A DNA stretch of 64,000 bases from Psychrobacillus sp042885655 (GCF_042885655.1 NZ_JBHVRO010000009.1:1-64000); one strand, 5' to 3'; numbered from the stretch's first letter, positions 33,772-43,175 are shown. Translations and numbers: made by a program. The notes: generated by a model from the sequence alone, not told the origin.

Positions 33772-35685
33772 ATGTCAACTATTCTCGAAAACGATGCGAA
33801 ACAATCTGTGTTTAAATCCCTACTATTACCTCATGTTGAGTTGATTGCTGCCTTTTTCTCTGGAGTATTAATTCTCATTGCTTGGTTGTTAGGAAGAGCA
33901 GATCAGGACACTGCTTCTATTATTTTTTATATACTTGCATTCACCATCGGAGGGTTTGCAAAGGCAAAAGAAGGTATTGAAGCCACGATTGAAGATAGAG
34001 AGTTAAATGTGGAAATGCTTATGATTTTAGCAGCAATTGGTTCTGCAATAATAGGTTATTGGACAGAGGGTGCTATATTAATCTTCATTTTCGCTGTTAG
34101 TGGTGCACTAGAAACATATACAATGAACAAAAGTAAAAAAGAGATTTCTTCACTAATGGAACTCCAACCAGAAGAAGCTTGGCGCTTAAACAGTGATGGT
34201 TCCACCACTCGCGTTTCAGTAAATGAACTCGTTATAGGGGATCAATTAGTTGTAAAACCAGGGGAAAGAATACCTGCAGACGGATTGGTTAAAAGTGGAT
34301 CAACAGCAATTGACGAAGCTGCAATAAGCGGAGAATCCATCCCTGTATCCAAACAAGTAAACGATGAATTATTTGCTGGCACTGTTAATATTAGTGGTGC
34401 TATTACAATGGAAATGACAAAAGCAAATGAAGACTCGCTTTTCCATAAGATTATTCAACTTGTTCAAACAGCTCAGGATGAAAAATCACCAGCACAGCAA
34501 TTTATCGAAAGATTTGAAGGCAGTTATGTAAAAGTAGTTCTTATAGCAGTTGGTTTCATGATGTTTCTCCCACACTTTATACTTGATTGGGAATGGAAAA
34601 CAACCTTTTACCGTGCCATGGTATTATTGGTTGTCGCTTCTCCTTGTGCACTTGTAGCAGCGATTATGCCAGCAACACTTGCCGCAATCTCAAACGGAGC
34701 AAAAAGCGGTATTTTGTTTAAAGGCGGCATGCATTTAGAAAATGTTAGTGAAATGAAGGCAATTGCACTCGATAAAACTGGAACACTTACAAAAGGTAAA
34801 CCAGTAGTAACGGACTTCTTTGTTCGAGAAGATTTAGATAGAATATCAACATTGACAATGCTTGCTACAATAGAAGCGCAATCGAACCATCCACTAGCAC
34901 AAGCAATAACTTCTTATGCCGAAGCTGAGGGAATTGGGCAATTGCCGCTAATTCACATTGAAGATAAACCTGGGTTTGGATTACAAGCAATCATAGAAGA
35001 ACAAACAATACTAGTTGGTAAACCAGAATTTGTTAATAAGATCGATGCCTTCGCTTTCCAAAATGGTATCGCTGCTTCTCTTGCTGAAGAAGGAAAAACA
35101 GTTATTTTTATGCGAGATGAAGAAGGAATTGCTGCAGCTGCAGCTCTAAAAGATACTGTTCGTGAAGAAGCTAAAGAAGCCATAAAACTTTTGCAATCAG
35201 TAGGAATCAAAACTGTTATGCTTACTGGAGACAATGAAAAAACAGCTAAAGTTATTGCAAGAGAAGCAGGTATAGACCAATACTTCGCAGAATGTTTACC
35301 GGAAACGAAAGTACAACATTTGAAAGAACTCTTAGAAGAACATAAATTTGTTGGAATGGTTGGGGATGGTATAAATGATGCCCCTGCTCTAGCAACAGCA
35401 ACTACTGGATTTGCAATGGGAGAAGGAACAGACGTTGCATTAGAAACTGCTGATGTGATCCTGATGAAAAATGATTTATCAAAAATCGCATATGCTGTGA
35501 AAATGTCACGAAAGATGCGACGTATTGTTAAACAAAATATTGTATTTTCCATTTCTGTTATTGCTGTGTTAATCATTTCAAACTTTCTTCAAGTAGTTGA
35601 CCTACCATTAGGGGTTATAGGTCATGAAGGTAGTACGATTCTAGTCATTCTTAATGGTCTAAGAATGCTAAATAGAAATATATAA
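33772..35685 (+). CDS. pfeT: PerR-regulated P1B-type metal efflux ATPase (PfeT/ZosA)
   Basis: A 637-residue P-type ATPase with no N-terminal metal-binding domain. Membrane motif SPC is at 290-292, the phosphorylated aspartate is D334 in DKTGT, the actuator loop SGES is at 186-189 and MVGDGINDAPAL lies near the C-terminus. These and the Per box identify it with B. subtilis PfeT (once ZosA), an Fe(II) exporter induced by peroxide and iron. AAGGAGG lies 7 nt before the ATG. Confidence 0.93.
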   Translation: MSTILENDAKQSVFKSLLLPHVELIAAFFSGVLILIAWLLGRADQDTASIIFYILAFTIGGFAKAKEGIEATIEDRELNVEMLMILAAIGSAIIGYWTEGAILIFIFAVSGALETYTMNKSKKEISSLMELQPEEAWRLNSDGSTTRVSVNELVIGDQLVVKPGERIPADGLVKSGSTAIDEAAISGESIPVSKQVNDELFAGTVNISGAITMEMTKANEDSLFHKIIQLVQTAQDEKSPAQQFIERFEGSYVKVVLIAVGFMMFLPHFILDWEWKTTFYRAMVLLVVASPCALVAAIMPATLAAISNGAKSGILFKGGMHLENVSEMKAIALDKTGTLTKGKPVVTDFFVREDLDRISTLTMLATIEAQSNHPLAQAITSYAEAEGIGQLPLIHIEDKPGFGLQAIIEEQTILVGKPEFVNKIDAFAFQNGIAASLAEEGKTVIFMRDEEGIAAAAALKDTVREEAKEAIKLLQSVGIKTVMLTGDNEKTAKVIAREAGIDQYFAECLPETKVQHLKELLEEHKFVGMVGDGINDAPALATATTGFAMGEGTDVALETADVILMKNDLSKIAYAVKMSRKMRRIVKQNIVFSISVIAVLIISNFLQVVDLPLGVIGHEGSTILVILNGLRMLNRNI

Positions 35686-35719
35686 AAGCAGAGGGTCTTA
35701 GAAACCCTCTGCCTTTTTC
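35685..35719. terminator. Bidirectional terminator between pfeT and the BrkB-type gene
   Basis: A stem AAAGCAGAGGGT / ACCCTCTGC-TTT with A residues left and T residues right. The stop codon of the minus-strand gene is in the loop. Confidence 0.85.
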
Positions 35720-36669
35720 TTTTTTAATGCATTCTTTCTCTCTTGTGTTACTGCATTTATTTGCCCACCTACTAATAAAATGATTCCTGATAAATATAAC
35801 CATAACATTAATACAATAATTCCCCCTATACTACCATAAGTAGAAGAATAGTTACCAAAACTACTTACATAGTAAGAGAATCCTAATGAAACAATAATCC
35901 AACCTAATGTAGCAAAAACTGCTCCAGGAAATACGCTTTTTAATGCTAACTTTTTGTTTGGAACAATCCAGTATAAAGCAGTGAAAACAATGAAAATAAC
36001 GAGAGGACTTATAATCCATCTGACATTATTCCATAGTTCAAGAAAACCTTTTTCAAATCCGAAATAAGAAAATAAAATCGTTCCAATTTGTTGGCCAAAT
36101 ACAGGTAGAACAAGTGCGACAATTATTAGCAGAATCATAAGTAATGTAAAAATAACAGATAAACCTCTCACAATAAAAAAGGGTCTTGTCTCTTCCAATT
36201 CATATGATCTATTTAAAGACTTTTCAATCGCATTCATACCTTTGGATGCCGACCAAATAGTACCTATAATTCCGAGAGATAATAGTCCTCCATTACGACT
36301 TCTTAGTACATCTGTAATAGTTCCCTCTACAAGCATATATACCTCTTTGGGGGCATAGTTTTCTAGAAAGCGAAAAACTTGTGCTTCGTCCAAATTTAAA
36401 TAAGGTAATAACGTCACGATGAAAATAAGCATTGGAAACAACGATAACAGGAAAAAATATGCTAATTGTGCACCTAACCCAGTGATATCTGCATTTTGGA
36501 TATGTGAGATTAAATGTTTAAAAAAACCCGACCATGTGGTTAAATCTTGATTTTCCGCTGGATTATTGATTTTCTTTTTTATAGATAAAAACTTAAGATT
36601 TTCATGCCAATTGGTAGAGGATGAAGATGTTTCTTCATGTAATTCCTCTTTTATTTGATTATGTTTCAC
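35698..36669 (-). CDS. yfkH: YihY/BrkB family membrane protein (YfkH-like)
   Basis: A 323-residue protein with a charged N-terminal tail (1-45) and six predicted membrane helices, of the YihY/BrkB family (once mislabelled RNase BN). The motif GIIGTIWSASKGMNAIEKSLNRSY and WIVPN are family hallmarks. The start is GTG behind GAGAGG. B. subtilis YfkH lies in the same yfk block. Role unknown. It starts 21 nt after the YtxH-type gene. Confidence 0.88.
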   Translation of the reverse strand: MKHNQIKEELHEETSSSSTNWHENLKFLSIKKKINNPAENQDLTTWSGFFKHLISHIQNADITGLGAQLAYFFLLSLFPMLIFIVTLLPYLNLDEAQVFRFLENYAPKEVYMLVEGTITDVLRSRNGGLLSLGIIGTIWSASKGMNAIEKSLNRSYELEETRPFFIVRGLSVIFTLLMILLIIVALVLPVFGQQIGTILFSYFGFEKGFLELWNNVRWIISPLVIFIVFTALYWIVPNKKLALKSVFPGAVFATLGWIIVSLGFSYYVSSFGNYSSTYGSIGGIIVLMLWLYLSGIILLVGGQINAVTQERKNALKKKKAEGF

Positions 36670-36690
36670 TTCATCCTCTCCTCTCTTTAC

Positions 36691-37065
36691 TTATTGCTTA
36701 ACTATATTCTCTTCAGATTGGGGAATTACAATTGATTTGTATTCTTCTTTTGATTGAGTAAATGCTTCTTTCGTATCCGCTACAAGTGTTTTAACCTGTG
36801 GTGTGATTTCTTTCACTTCATTTACTTTTTGTGATATGTACGTCGCATCGGAAGCAAACTGCTCGTAAAACGATTTCCATTTAGTAAATTGATCCTCAAT
36901 TGTCGTTATTAGTTCATCTCTATTTTTAGCGTAAAATTGAATCTGTTTTCCTACATATCTAGATTTCCTAGCTACAGCATCTCTTGTTGACCTATCTAAC
37001 ATTGTCAAAGCTCCACCTAGTAATGCACCACAAACCATACCTTTTACTAATTTATTTTCACTCAT
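36691..37065 (-). CDS. YtxH domain protein
   Basis: A 124-residue protein whose first 25 residues form a short glycine-rich hydrophobic helix (KGMVCGALLGGALTM), followed by a long helical region with coiled-coil character. This is the layout of YtxH-like general stress proteins. It lies upstream of the BrkB-type gene and probably in the same operon. GGAGG precedes the ATG by 6 nt. Confidence 0.75.
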   Translation of the reverse strand: MSENKLVKGMVCGALLGGALTMLDRSTRDAVARKSRYVGKQIQFYAKNRDELITTIEDQFTKWKSFYEQFASDATYISQKVNEVKEITPQVKTLVADTKEAFTQSKEEYKSIVIPQSEENIVKQ

Positions 37066-37167
37066 GAGATAACCTCCATATTAGATGTGTATGTATTCAA
37101 TTATACCCGTGACTAAGAGTAATAAAACAAATAAATTATTTATATTAAAAATAGTCTTGACTAACGG

Positions 37168-37299
37168 ATGGAATTTTATGAAAGTACTATCGCGGAATAT
37201 GGTATTGGAAGTGATACTCAATCTAACTCAGTTGCTGGAGTTGTAAAATCTACTTATCAAGATAAACTGAAAGAAGAAAAGCAGGCAGCTAAAGTATAG
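37168..37299 (+). pseudogene. Orphan 43-codon ORF, probable gene remnant
   Basis: An uninterrupted frame (ATG to TAG) with an acidic start MEFYESTIAEYG and a basic end KLKEEKQAAKV. It lacks a ribosome site and stands alone in a 440-bp gap, so it looks like the 3' end of a decayed gene. The rest of the gap (37300-37509) shows only a TTGACA-N17-AATGAT promoter-like pair (37309-37337) that may serve yfkK. Confidence 0.35.
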
Positions 37300-37509
37300 T
37301 TTTTAATTGACAATCAAGGCAGAGCGTGAAATGATAAAGAGAAACTCCAATCCAGTTCTTTCGGATTTGTAGTTTAACCATTCGGGCTTTTACGGGTAGT
37401 TAATCTTCCGTTTGCAGTACCCGATTCATTCTTAGGTTTACATTGAAAATCTTACTGTTTGTTAAAGCGGGATAAAAATTTTTAATGTATGAAAGGCAGG
37501 AACAAAAAG

Positions 37510-37731
37510 ATGAATTTATCAGAACCTTCTGTTGAAAATGTTACTTATATGATTGAAACCATAAAAGAAAAGCTCCGTATGGTTAACGTAGATGCAATGA
37601 AACCAGAAAACTTTAATGCTACAGAATACGAAGATCTAATTTACTTATATGAAATGGTAAAAAAAAGAGATTCGTTTAGCCCAAGCGAAATGCAAGCAAT
37701 TGCAGCAGAGCTTGGAAACTTACGTAAGTAG
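37510..37731 (+). CDS. yfkK: YfkK family protein (UPF0435)
   Basis: A 73-residue acidic helical protein matching UPF0435/YfkK of B. subtilis (71 residues), with the shared VKKRD-FSPSEMQAIA-ELG-LRK end. The start at 37510 gives the family length; an earlier ATG at 37489 would add seven basic residues. Function unknown. A terminator follows. Confidence 0.9.
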   Translation: MNLSEPSVENVTYMIETIKEKLRMVNVDAMKPENFNATEYEDLIYLYEMVKKRDSFSPSEMQAIAAELGNLRK

Positions 37732-37743
37732 AATAACATAAAT

Positions 37744-37773
37744 AAAAAGGACCAAATATGAGGTCCTTTTTAT
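37744..37773 (+). terminator. yfkK terminator
   Basis: A perfect 10-bp stem (AAAAAGGACC / GGTCCTTTTT) with a T run, 12 bp after the stop. Confidence 0.85.
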
Positions 37774-37783
37774 TGTGTTCTTA

Positions 37784-37809
37784 TTCAACTAACGCACCCG
37801 TTAGTTGAA
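37784..37809. repeat. TTAGTTGAA hairpin repeat, copy 1
   Basis: A perfect 10-bp inverted repeat TTCAACTAAC / GTTAGTTGAA around CGCACC. Related copies are at 38535, 38584, 39305, 39368 and 57288. Confidence 0.75.
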
Positions 37810-37814
37810 GAATA

Positions 37815-38486
37815 TCACCTGTGTATAGAACTGGTTCTTGCAATAGTTATTAAGTCGTTTTCAATTGCAATATCTCCAACAATTCCATGAGGGTTAGGGA
37901 TTTTTTTATATTCTTCCTCACTTATTTTCTGGCAGTCAACAATAGGTAAAGTACTAATCCCGACACTTTTATAGAATTTATCCATAAATTTTGTTGCATA
38001 TTCTATTTTATTTAACTCGTTGTTGTCCATTATTTGCTCAGAATAACTACCAACAAACTTCCAACTGTAATCAAGTATTGAAGCGATACCTGAATTAGCA
38101 ATATAAGAGAATTGTTTTTTCTCTATTAGTTCGTGTATATTTGAAATGTTAAGCGACTCATTAGTAAAGTGGTTTAGAAACCCAATAATAATATCATCAT
38201 ATTTATTTAATTTTAAATCCCCCTGTAAAACAACACCATAAGCATATTTATTAATTTCTTCTAGGTAAATTTCAAATATTTGTCTTGGAAATATATCTCG
38301 GAATTTTTTAGGTTTGTTTTTTAGCTTTATCTTAACTTCATACGGAAGCTGTCCCCCATAAATCCTCTGGTCAAAATTGAGTGCTTTTAATATTATATTT
38401 TCTAGTCTCTCAATATCCGCTTCAGAATTAATCTGTTTAAATTCTTCAAACAATAAAGTACTAATTTCTGATATAGACGAGTTCAA
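37815..38486 (-). CDS. Hypothetical protein in repeat-flanked patch
   Basis: A 223-residue soluble protein, lysine-, isoleucine- and asparagine-rich, with no signal peptide or membrane helix. The start is TTG behind GGAGGGG (5-6 nt). I do not recognise the family. The segment SGIASILDYSWKFVGSYSEQ is the most distinctive. It lies between hairpin repeats, in a patch that interrupts the gene order typical of the yfk block and has lower GC, so it may be acquired. Confidence 0.6.
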   Translation of the reverse strand: MNSSISEISTLLFEEFKQINSEADIERLENIILKALNFDQRIYGGQLPYEVKIKLKNKPKKFRDIFPRQIFEIYLEEINKYAYGVVLQGDLKLNKYDDIIIGFLNHFTNESLNISNIHELIEKKQFSYIANSGIASILDYSWKFVGSYSEQIMDNNELNKIEYATKFMDKFYKSVGISTLPIVDCQKISEEEYKKIPNPHGIVGDIAIENDLITIARTSSIHR

Positions 38487-38534
38487 TTAATCCCCTCCGA
38501 AATGTCCATCTTTACATATAAAATAAAATTCTTA

Positions 38535-38610
38535 TTGAACTAACCTGCACCGTTAGTTGAACAAGAAAAAAGAGCCGTCTATCTTTAACTAAAGCACCAC
38601 GTTAGTTAAA
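38535..38610. repeat. TTAGTTGAA hairpin repeat, double copy 2
   Basis: Two hairpins, 38535-38561 (TTGAACTAAC / GTTAGTTGAA) and 38584-38610 (TTTAACTAA / GTTAGTTAAA), are joined by AAAAAAGAGCCGTCTAT. The same composite order occurs at 39305-39389. Confidence 0.75.
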
Positions 38611-38646
38611 GTGTATAGTTTCACAAACATCCTCATTTAATTGATT

Positions 38647-39222
38647 TTATTTTATGATGAATAAATCTGGATGTTCTTTTAACAATTTTGACAGAAATAA
38701 TAGTTGAGGAAAAGGGATTAAAAATAAATCTCTATTTATATTTCCTTTTAATATCGCTTTTCTATTTTGTTTAATAAAATCATTTAAAGTAATTTTATTA
38801 TTACAGATAAAATGAACATCTTCTGGAGTTAGTAGTAGAAGTCCATTAGTTTCTGAAGAGGGATTTGGTTCATTTTCAGAGTAGGAAAGATACATTATTG
38901 ATAAAGATTCCTGCTCATTTCCTTTAACTAAAATTGGAGCTATTTCCTCTCCTAACCGTAGTATGGAAGGCTTATTTCCCCACTCACTCATATGATAAGT
39001 TATTGGAGAATTTATTGGAGTAATTTTCATTGAAGCCTCTTCAAAAACTTCACGCCTAGCTGTCTCTAATGCGGTTTCTTCAAATTCTTTATGCCCACCA
39101 AGTCTAACTATTCCAAGGTTATTTGCCTCTTCTGTAGGACCAACCTGAAAAATAAACAGCCCCCGATATAAAACGTAAGCACCCGACGTTTTTACATTTT
39201 GATTAATATTAATGTCACTCAC
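38647..39222 (-). CDS. NUDIX hydrolase
   Basis: A 191-residue protein with a recognisable NUDIX box GGHKEFEETALETARREVFEEA, written here as its G-X5-E-X7-RE-EE pattern (residues about 42-63). NUDIX enzymes cleave nucleoside diphosphates linked to another group. The start is uncertain: GTG at 39222 directly abuts GGAG, while ATT codons lie 8 nt further on. It stands between two composite TTAGTTGAA repeats, like a cassette. Substrate unknown. Confidence 0.82.
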   Translation of the reverse strand: MSDININQNVKTSGAYVLYRGLFIFQVGPTEEANNLGIVRLGGHKEFEETALETARREVFEEASMKITPINSPITYHMSEWGNKPSILRLGEEIAPILVKGNEQESLSIMYLSYSENEPNPSSETNGLLLLTPEDVHFICNNKITLNDFIKQNRKAILKGNINRDLFLIPFPQLLFLSKLLKEHPDLFIIK

Positions 39223-39304
39223 TCCACTAAAATGATTTAATGATAATTAATTGATAAGAATCCTAATACTCAATGTTTATATTCTATTCTCGTTTTTTAT
39301 TTCC

Positions 39305-39389
39305 TCTTTCACTAACCTGCTGCGTTAGTTAAATAAAAAAAAAGAGCCGTCTATAATGCTTATTGTTCTTCTAACTAACCTGTGTCGTC
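39305..39389. repeat. TTAGTTGAA hairpin repeat, double copy 3
   Basis: The hairpin TTTCACTAAC / GTTAGTTAAA (39305-39333) is followed by AAAAAAAAGAGCCGTCTAT and a decayed half CTAACTAACCTGTGTCG (39370-39386). It repeats the organisation of 38535-38610 and lies on the other side of the NUDIX gene. Confidence 0.7.
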
Positions 39390-39460
39390 TTACAACTATT
39401 TTAGACCATTTGTTGGTGTATTCTATTATCAACAAAGATAATTAACATAGCCATCTATAA

Positions 39461-39500
39461 AAAAAATCTTCCCGAGATTAGTTTCTCGGGAAGGTTTTTT
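39461..39500 (-). terminator. psuG terminator
   Basis: A 13-bp stem with one mismatch (AACCTTCCCGAGA and partner) ends in a run of T on the minus strand, next to the psuG stop. Confidence 0.88.
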
Positions 39501-40412
39501 TTATAGTTTATTTAGTTCAACAGCAATTTTAGCCCCTACTGTTGCATTATTGTAAACTAATGCAATATTTGATTCTAAGCTTTTTCCTTCTGTTAATTCT
39601 TTTACTTTTCCAAGTAAAAATGGTGTAACGTCTTTCCCTTTAATGCCGTTTTCTTCTGCTTCATTTAAAGCTTTCTCAATAATTCCGTTAATATATGCTT
39701 CTTCCATTGAATGCTCTGCAGGAATTGGATTTGCAATAATTGCGCCACCATTTAGACCTAGATCCCATTTCACTTTTAGCATTTCTGCAACCTCTTGTGG
39801 CTCATCCAGACGGAAGTTTGCATTAAACGCACTAGTTGCTGTATAGAATGCTGGGAACTTTTCCGTTTGGAATCCTACTACCGGAACACCTTTAGTTTCT
39901 AAATATTCTAGTGTTAGACCAATATCCAAAATGGATTTTGCTCCAGCGCATACTACAGCTACATTAGTAGAAGCTAATTCTTCCAAGTCCGCTGAAATAT
40001 CCATTGTCGTTTCTGCACCTCTATGCACCCCACCGATTCCACCAGTTACGAACATTTTAATACCAGCAAGCTCTGCGCAAATCATTGTTGTGGCAACTGT
40101 AGTAGCACCAATTTCTTTAGAGGCAACTACATAAGGAAGATCTCTTCTAGAAGTTTTTCGTGCATTTTTACTTGTGCCTAATGTTTCTAGCTCTTCTTCT
40201 GAAAGGCCAATTTTAATCTTTCCATCCATTATGGCAATCGTTGCTGGAACTGCACCATTGTCACGAATAATTTGTTCCACTTTTCTTGCCATTTCAACGT
40301 TTTGTGGATAAGGCATACCATGTGAAATAATTGTTGATTCCAATGCTACTATCGCTTTTCCTGCTGCCATTCCTTCTTCTACTTCTTTTGAATATGTTAA
40401 AAATTCTCTCAT
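39501..40412 (-). CDS. psuG: Pseudouridine-5'-phosphate glycosidase
   Basis: A 303-residue enzyme that splits pseudouridine 5'-phosphate into uracil and ribose 5-phosphate. The motifs ALESTIISHGMPYP, GTSKNARKTSRRDLP, VTGGIGGVHRGAE and VVCAGAKSILDIG are characteristic, including the active-site lysine in AGAKS. It overlaps psuK by 4 nt (ATGA), so both act as one unit for pseudouridine breakdown. Confidence 0.96.
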   Translation of the reverse strand: MREFLTYSKEVEEGMAAGKAIVALESTIISHGMPYPQNVEMARKVEQIIRDNGAVPATIAIMDGKIKIGLSEEELETLGTSKNARKTSRRDLPYVVASKEIGATTVATTMICAELAGIKMFVTGGIGGVHRGAETTMDISADLEELASTNVAVVCAGAKSILDIGLTLEYLETKGVPVVGFQTEKFPAFYTATSAFNANFRLDEPQEVAEMLKVKWDLGLNGGAIIANPIPAEHSMEEAYINGIIEKALNEAEENGIKGKDVTPFLLGKVKELTEGKSLESNIALVYNNATVGAKIAVELNKL

Positions 40413-41509
40413 GATAAATATTCCTCCAATTCATTATTTAAAGTAACTTTTGAAAGTTCTTTACGAACAGTCTCTGCAGATTGTAATGTTTTATTTGCAT
40501 TAACCATACCTGCATTTACTGCTAATTTCATTTCTGTTCCTTCCAACCATGCATGAAGTGTTCCAGATACAAAAGCATCTCCAGCTCCAGTCACATCGAC
40601 TACATGATCTACATTAATAGCAGGTACTAGTGTAGATTCACTTTCTTCACTTGAGTACATTACTCCCTTACTACCATTTGTAATGACAACATGTTTAACG
40701 CCTTTTTGAACAAATGCTTCTGAAGCTGCTCTCCAACTTCCTTCATCATTAATTTCCATTTTTAAATATGTTTCTGCTTCGTCTCGATTTAATATGATCC
40801 ATTCAATACCACTTAAGTTATCCGGCATTCTTTCCATTTTAGGAGATGATACAGGAATGATTGCTAGAGAGATATTTTTTCCAATAGCAAGTGTTTGTAA
40901 GTATTCAATTACATCCTTAGGACAGTTCATGTCCACTATTAATAGTTGAGCATTCGTAAGATAAGATTCTTGTTTTTTCATGTACTCAACAGAAAGTTGA
41001 TCGTATATTTCCATATTAGCTAGTGCGAAAAGCATCTCACCTTGCTTATCTAAAATGGCAGAATAAGTTCCAGTTGAATAATTAGCGAGTTTTTCTACAG
41101 AAAATAAGTTCATCCAATGACTGGATGCTTTTTCGATTATTTGATATTCAATATCATTCCCAACTACGGATAATAATCGTACACTATGACCAAGTCGCCC
41201 TAAATTTTCGGCAATATTTCTAGCTACTCCCCCAACACTTTGCAAGCTCGTAGTTGGATTAGATGTTCCCATTTGTAACTGATTTTTTACTAAGTATTTG
41301 CGATCTAAATTTGCACCACCGATACAAATAACCTCATTGGCTTCAGGAAGAATATATGCTCTACCTGTAATTTTACCAATCCTAATTAATTGGGAAATAA
41401 TATTTGCAACTGCTGGTCTTGACATATCTAGGTTATTTGCGATCTCTAATTGAGATGCATATGGATTTTTTCTAAGGTACTGTAATATTTGTATTTCTTT
41501 TGGTTGCAC
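40409..41509 (-). CDS. psuK: Pseudouridine kinase with N-terminal HTH
   Basis: A 366-residue PfkB-family kinase that phosphorylates pseudouridine. The first 60 residues are a winged helix-turn-helix (YASQLEIANNLDMSRPAVANII), which suggests autoregulation of the operon. The kinase domain has the GG in SVGGVARNIAENLGRLG and the catalytic DVTGAGDAF. The start is GTG behind GGAGG. A sugar-kinase role other than pseudouridine is unlikely given psuG. Confidence 0.93.
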   Translation of the reverse strand: MQPKEIQILQYLRKNPYASQLEIANNLDMSRPAVANIISQLIRIGKITGRAYILPEANEVICIGGANLDRKYLVKNQLQMGTSNPTTSLQSVGGVARNIAENLGRLGHSVRLLSVVGNDIEYQIIEKASSHWMNLFSVEKLANYSTGTYSAILDKQGEMLFALANMEIYDQLSVEYMKKQESYLTNAQLLIVDMNCPKDVIEYLQTLAIGKNISLAIIPVSSPKMERMPDNLSGIEWIILNRDEAETYLKMEINDEGSWRAASEAFVQKGVKHVVITNGSKGVMYSSEESESTLVPAINVDHVVDVTGAGDAFVSGTLHAWLEGTEMKLAVNAGMVNANKTLQSAETVRKELSKVTLNNELEEYLS

Positions 41510-41578
41510 AATAATTAACCTCCTCTCAATTAAACTTTTGTTTTCATTATAAACTTTTGTTCGAAAAAGTCAAAAGAA

Positions 41579-41617
41579 AAACTGATAACAATTTAAAATT
41601 GTTATCAGTTTTTCTTA
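41579..41617 (-). terminator. motB terminator
   Basis: A perfect 14-bp stem (AACTGATAACAATT / AATTGTTATCAGTT) with T runs on both sides; it sits at the motB stop and can also block entry from the psuK side. Confidence 0.88.
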
Positions 41618-42388
41618 TTTTGGAGCGTCGTTTAGAGTACCATCTTGTAATACGCGTGGTTGTATTAACACTTCCACACGTCGATTCTTAGCACGTCCCT
41701 CTACAGTATCATTAGAGGCAACAGGTTTAAATTCACCATAACCTTTTGCACTAAAATATAGTGGGTCAATCGTTCCTTTACTAACTAAAATCTTAAGAAA
41801 GTTTACTGAACGCATTACACTTAGTTCCCAGTTAGAGGAAAACTCACTGCTTGAAATTGGAATATTATCAGTATGCCCAGTTATTACAACATTTCTTGGA
41901 GGATCAAATACTAAAAGATCGGATATGTCTTCCGCAATTTGACGATATTCTGATTTTACTTCTGCTTTTCCCATATCAAACAAAATGTTTTCACGGATTG
42001 TAACAAGCAATCCTTCATCCGTTAATTTGGTTACGAACTGTTTTTCTAATGCATTAACTGCAATATATTCATCGACACTAGCTTTTATCTCAGATAGTGC
42101 TTTCTGGTCTTCAATATATGCAGAACTTTGCTCTTCTGTTTCATTTGTATTATTTGGTGTTATAGGTACATCAATTGGAGAAGGATTATCCATAAAATTT
42201 GTTCCACCATCAAAGATTTGATTAAAAACTTGAGCCATCTGTTCGAGCTTCTGTTGATCCACAGTACTCATTGAAAACAATACGATAAAAAGAGCTAACA
42301 ATAATGTCAAAATATCTGCGTATGGAATAAGCCATGATTCGTCAATATGCTCTTCTTCCCTATGCTTTTTTTTATGCTTCTTTGCCAA
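41615..42388 (-). CDS. motB: Flagellar motor stator protein MotB
   Basis: A 257-residue stator subunit. A basic N-terminus leads into one membrane helix carrying the proton-binding aspartate D25 (PYADILTLLLALFIVL). The C-terminal OmpA-like domain anchors to peptidoglycan (ITGHTDN and AKNRRVEV). The short N-terminal linker and SMSTVD resemble proton-type MotB rather than sodium-type MotS, but this is not certain. TTG start; it overlaps motA by 17 nt. Confidence 0.94.
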   Translation of the reverse strand: MAKKHKKKHREEEHIDESWLIPYADILTLLLALFIVLFSMSTVDQQKLEQMAQVFNQIFDGGTNFMDNPSPIDVPITPNNTNETEEQSSAYIEDQKALSEIKASVDEYIAVNALEKQFVTKLTDEGLLVTIRENILFDMGKAEVKSEYRQIAEDISDLLVFDPPRNVVITGHTDNIPISSSEFSSNWELSVMRSVNFLKILVSKGTIDPLYFSAKGYGEFKPVASNDTVEGRAKNRRVEVLIQPRVLQDGTLNDAPK

Positions 42389-43175
42389 GGTCTCCGTCCC
42401 CGCTTTCGTTCATTATTTTTTTGCGGTCGGACATAGACAGGTATGAAGCTAGTTTTTGTTCAATAACTCGAGGGGCATCTCCTTCTAACACGGAAAGAAT
42501 CCCTTCCAACATCATCAATTTTTGGCGAACCTCTTGCTTAGACTTTCGCTTTAGTTTATTTGCAAATGGGTGCCAAATAATGTAACCAGTGAAAATCCCT
42601 AATAACGTCGCAACAAATGCTGCTGAAATGGCATGTCCTAATACATCTATGTCATTTAAGTTTTTTAAAGCGGCAATCAGTCCAACTACTGCTCCAAGTA
42701 CCCCAAGTGTAGGAGCATATGTACCTGCTTGTGTAAATATTAAAGCTCCACCAATATGCCTTTCTTCTAAAGCATCGATTTCTTCTGACAATACATCACG
42801 AATATAATCCGCATTTTGTCCATCAATCGCTAGTGTTAATCCATTTTTTAAAAATGGATCATCTACATCAGTAATCTTACTTTCTAATGCTAATAAGCCC
42901 TCTCTACGTGCCAAATCTGCCCAACTAGAAAACATTTTAATAACTTCTCTATCATCTGCAAGTTTTTTATCTTTGAATATTACTCCAAATAACTTGGGTA
43001 CTCTTTTCAATTCATTCATCGGAAAAGCAATTACTACAGCTGCAATTGTTCCAAAGATAATAATTAAGATAGCGGCAGGAACTAATAAACTATCTGGACT
43101 AACTCCTTTTAAATACATTCCAACTAACAATGAAACTAACCCAATGATAAGACCAACAACTGTAGATATATCCAT
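42372..43175 (-). CDS. motA: Flagellar motor stator protein MotA
   Basis: A 267-residue stator subunit with four membrane helices and a cytosolic loop that meets the rotor protein FliG (AREGLLALE). The proline pair region AGTYAPTLGVLGAVVGL is conserved. A SigD-type promoter upstream fits flagellar control. No flagellar structural gene is in the window, as in B. subtilis, where motAB is separate from fla/che. Confidence 0.95.
   Translation of the reverse strand: MDISTVVGLIIGLVSLLVGMYLKGVSPDSLLVPAAILIIIFGTIAAVVIAFPMNELKRVPKLFGVIFKDKKLADDREVIKMFSSWADLARREGLLALESKITDVDDPFLKNGLTLAIDGQNADYIRDVLSEEIDALEERHIGGALIFTQAGTYAPTLGVLGAVVGLIAALKNLNDIDVLGHAISAAFVATLLGIFTGYIIWHPFANKLKRKSKQEVRQKLMMLEGILSVLEGDAPRVIEQKLASYLSMSDRKKIMNESGDGDLGKEA

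Noticed and set aside
34953..35576. 207-codon open frame antisense to the metal ATPase
   Set aside because: It is a shadow of the strongly conserved P-type ATPase frame, lacks a ribosome site and has no family features.
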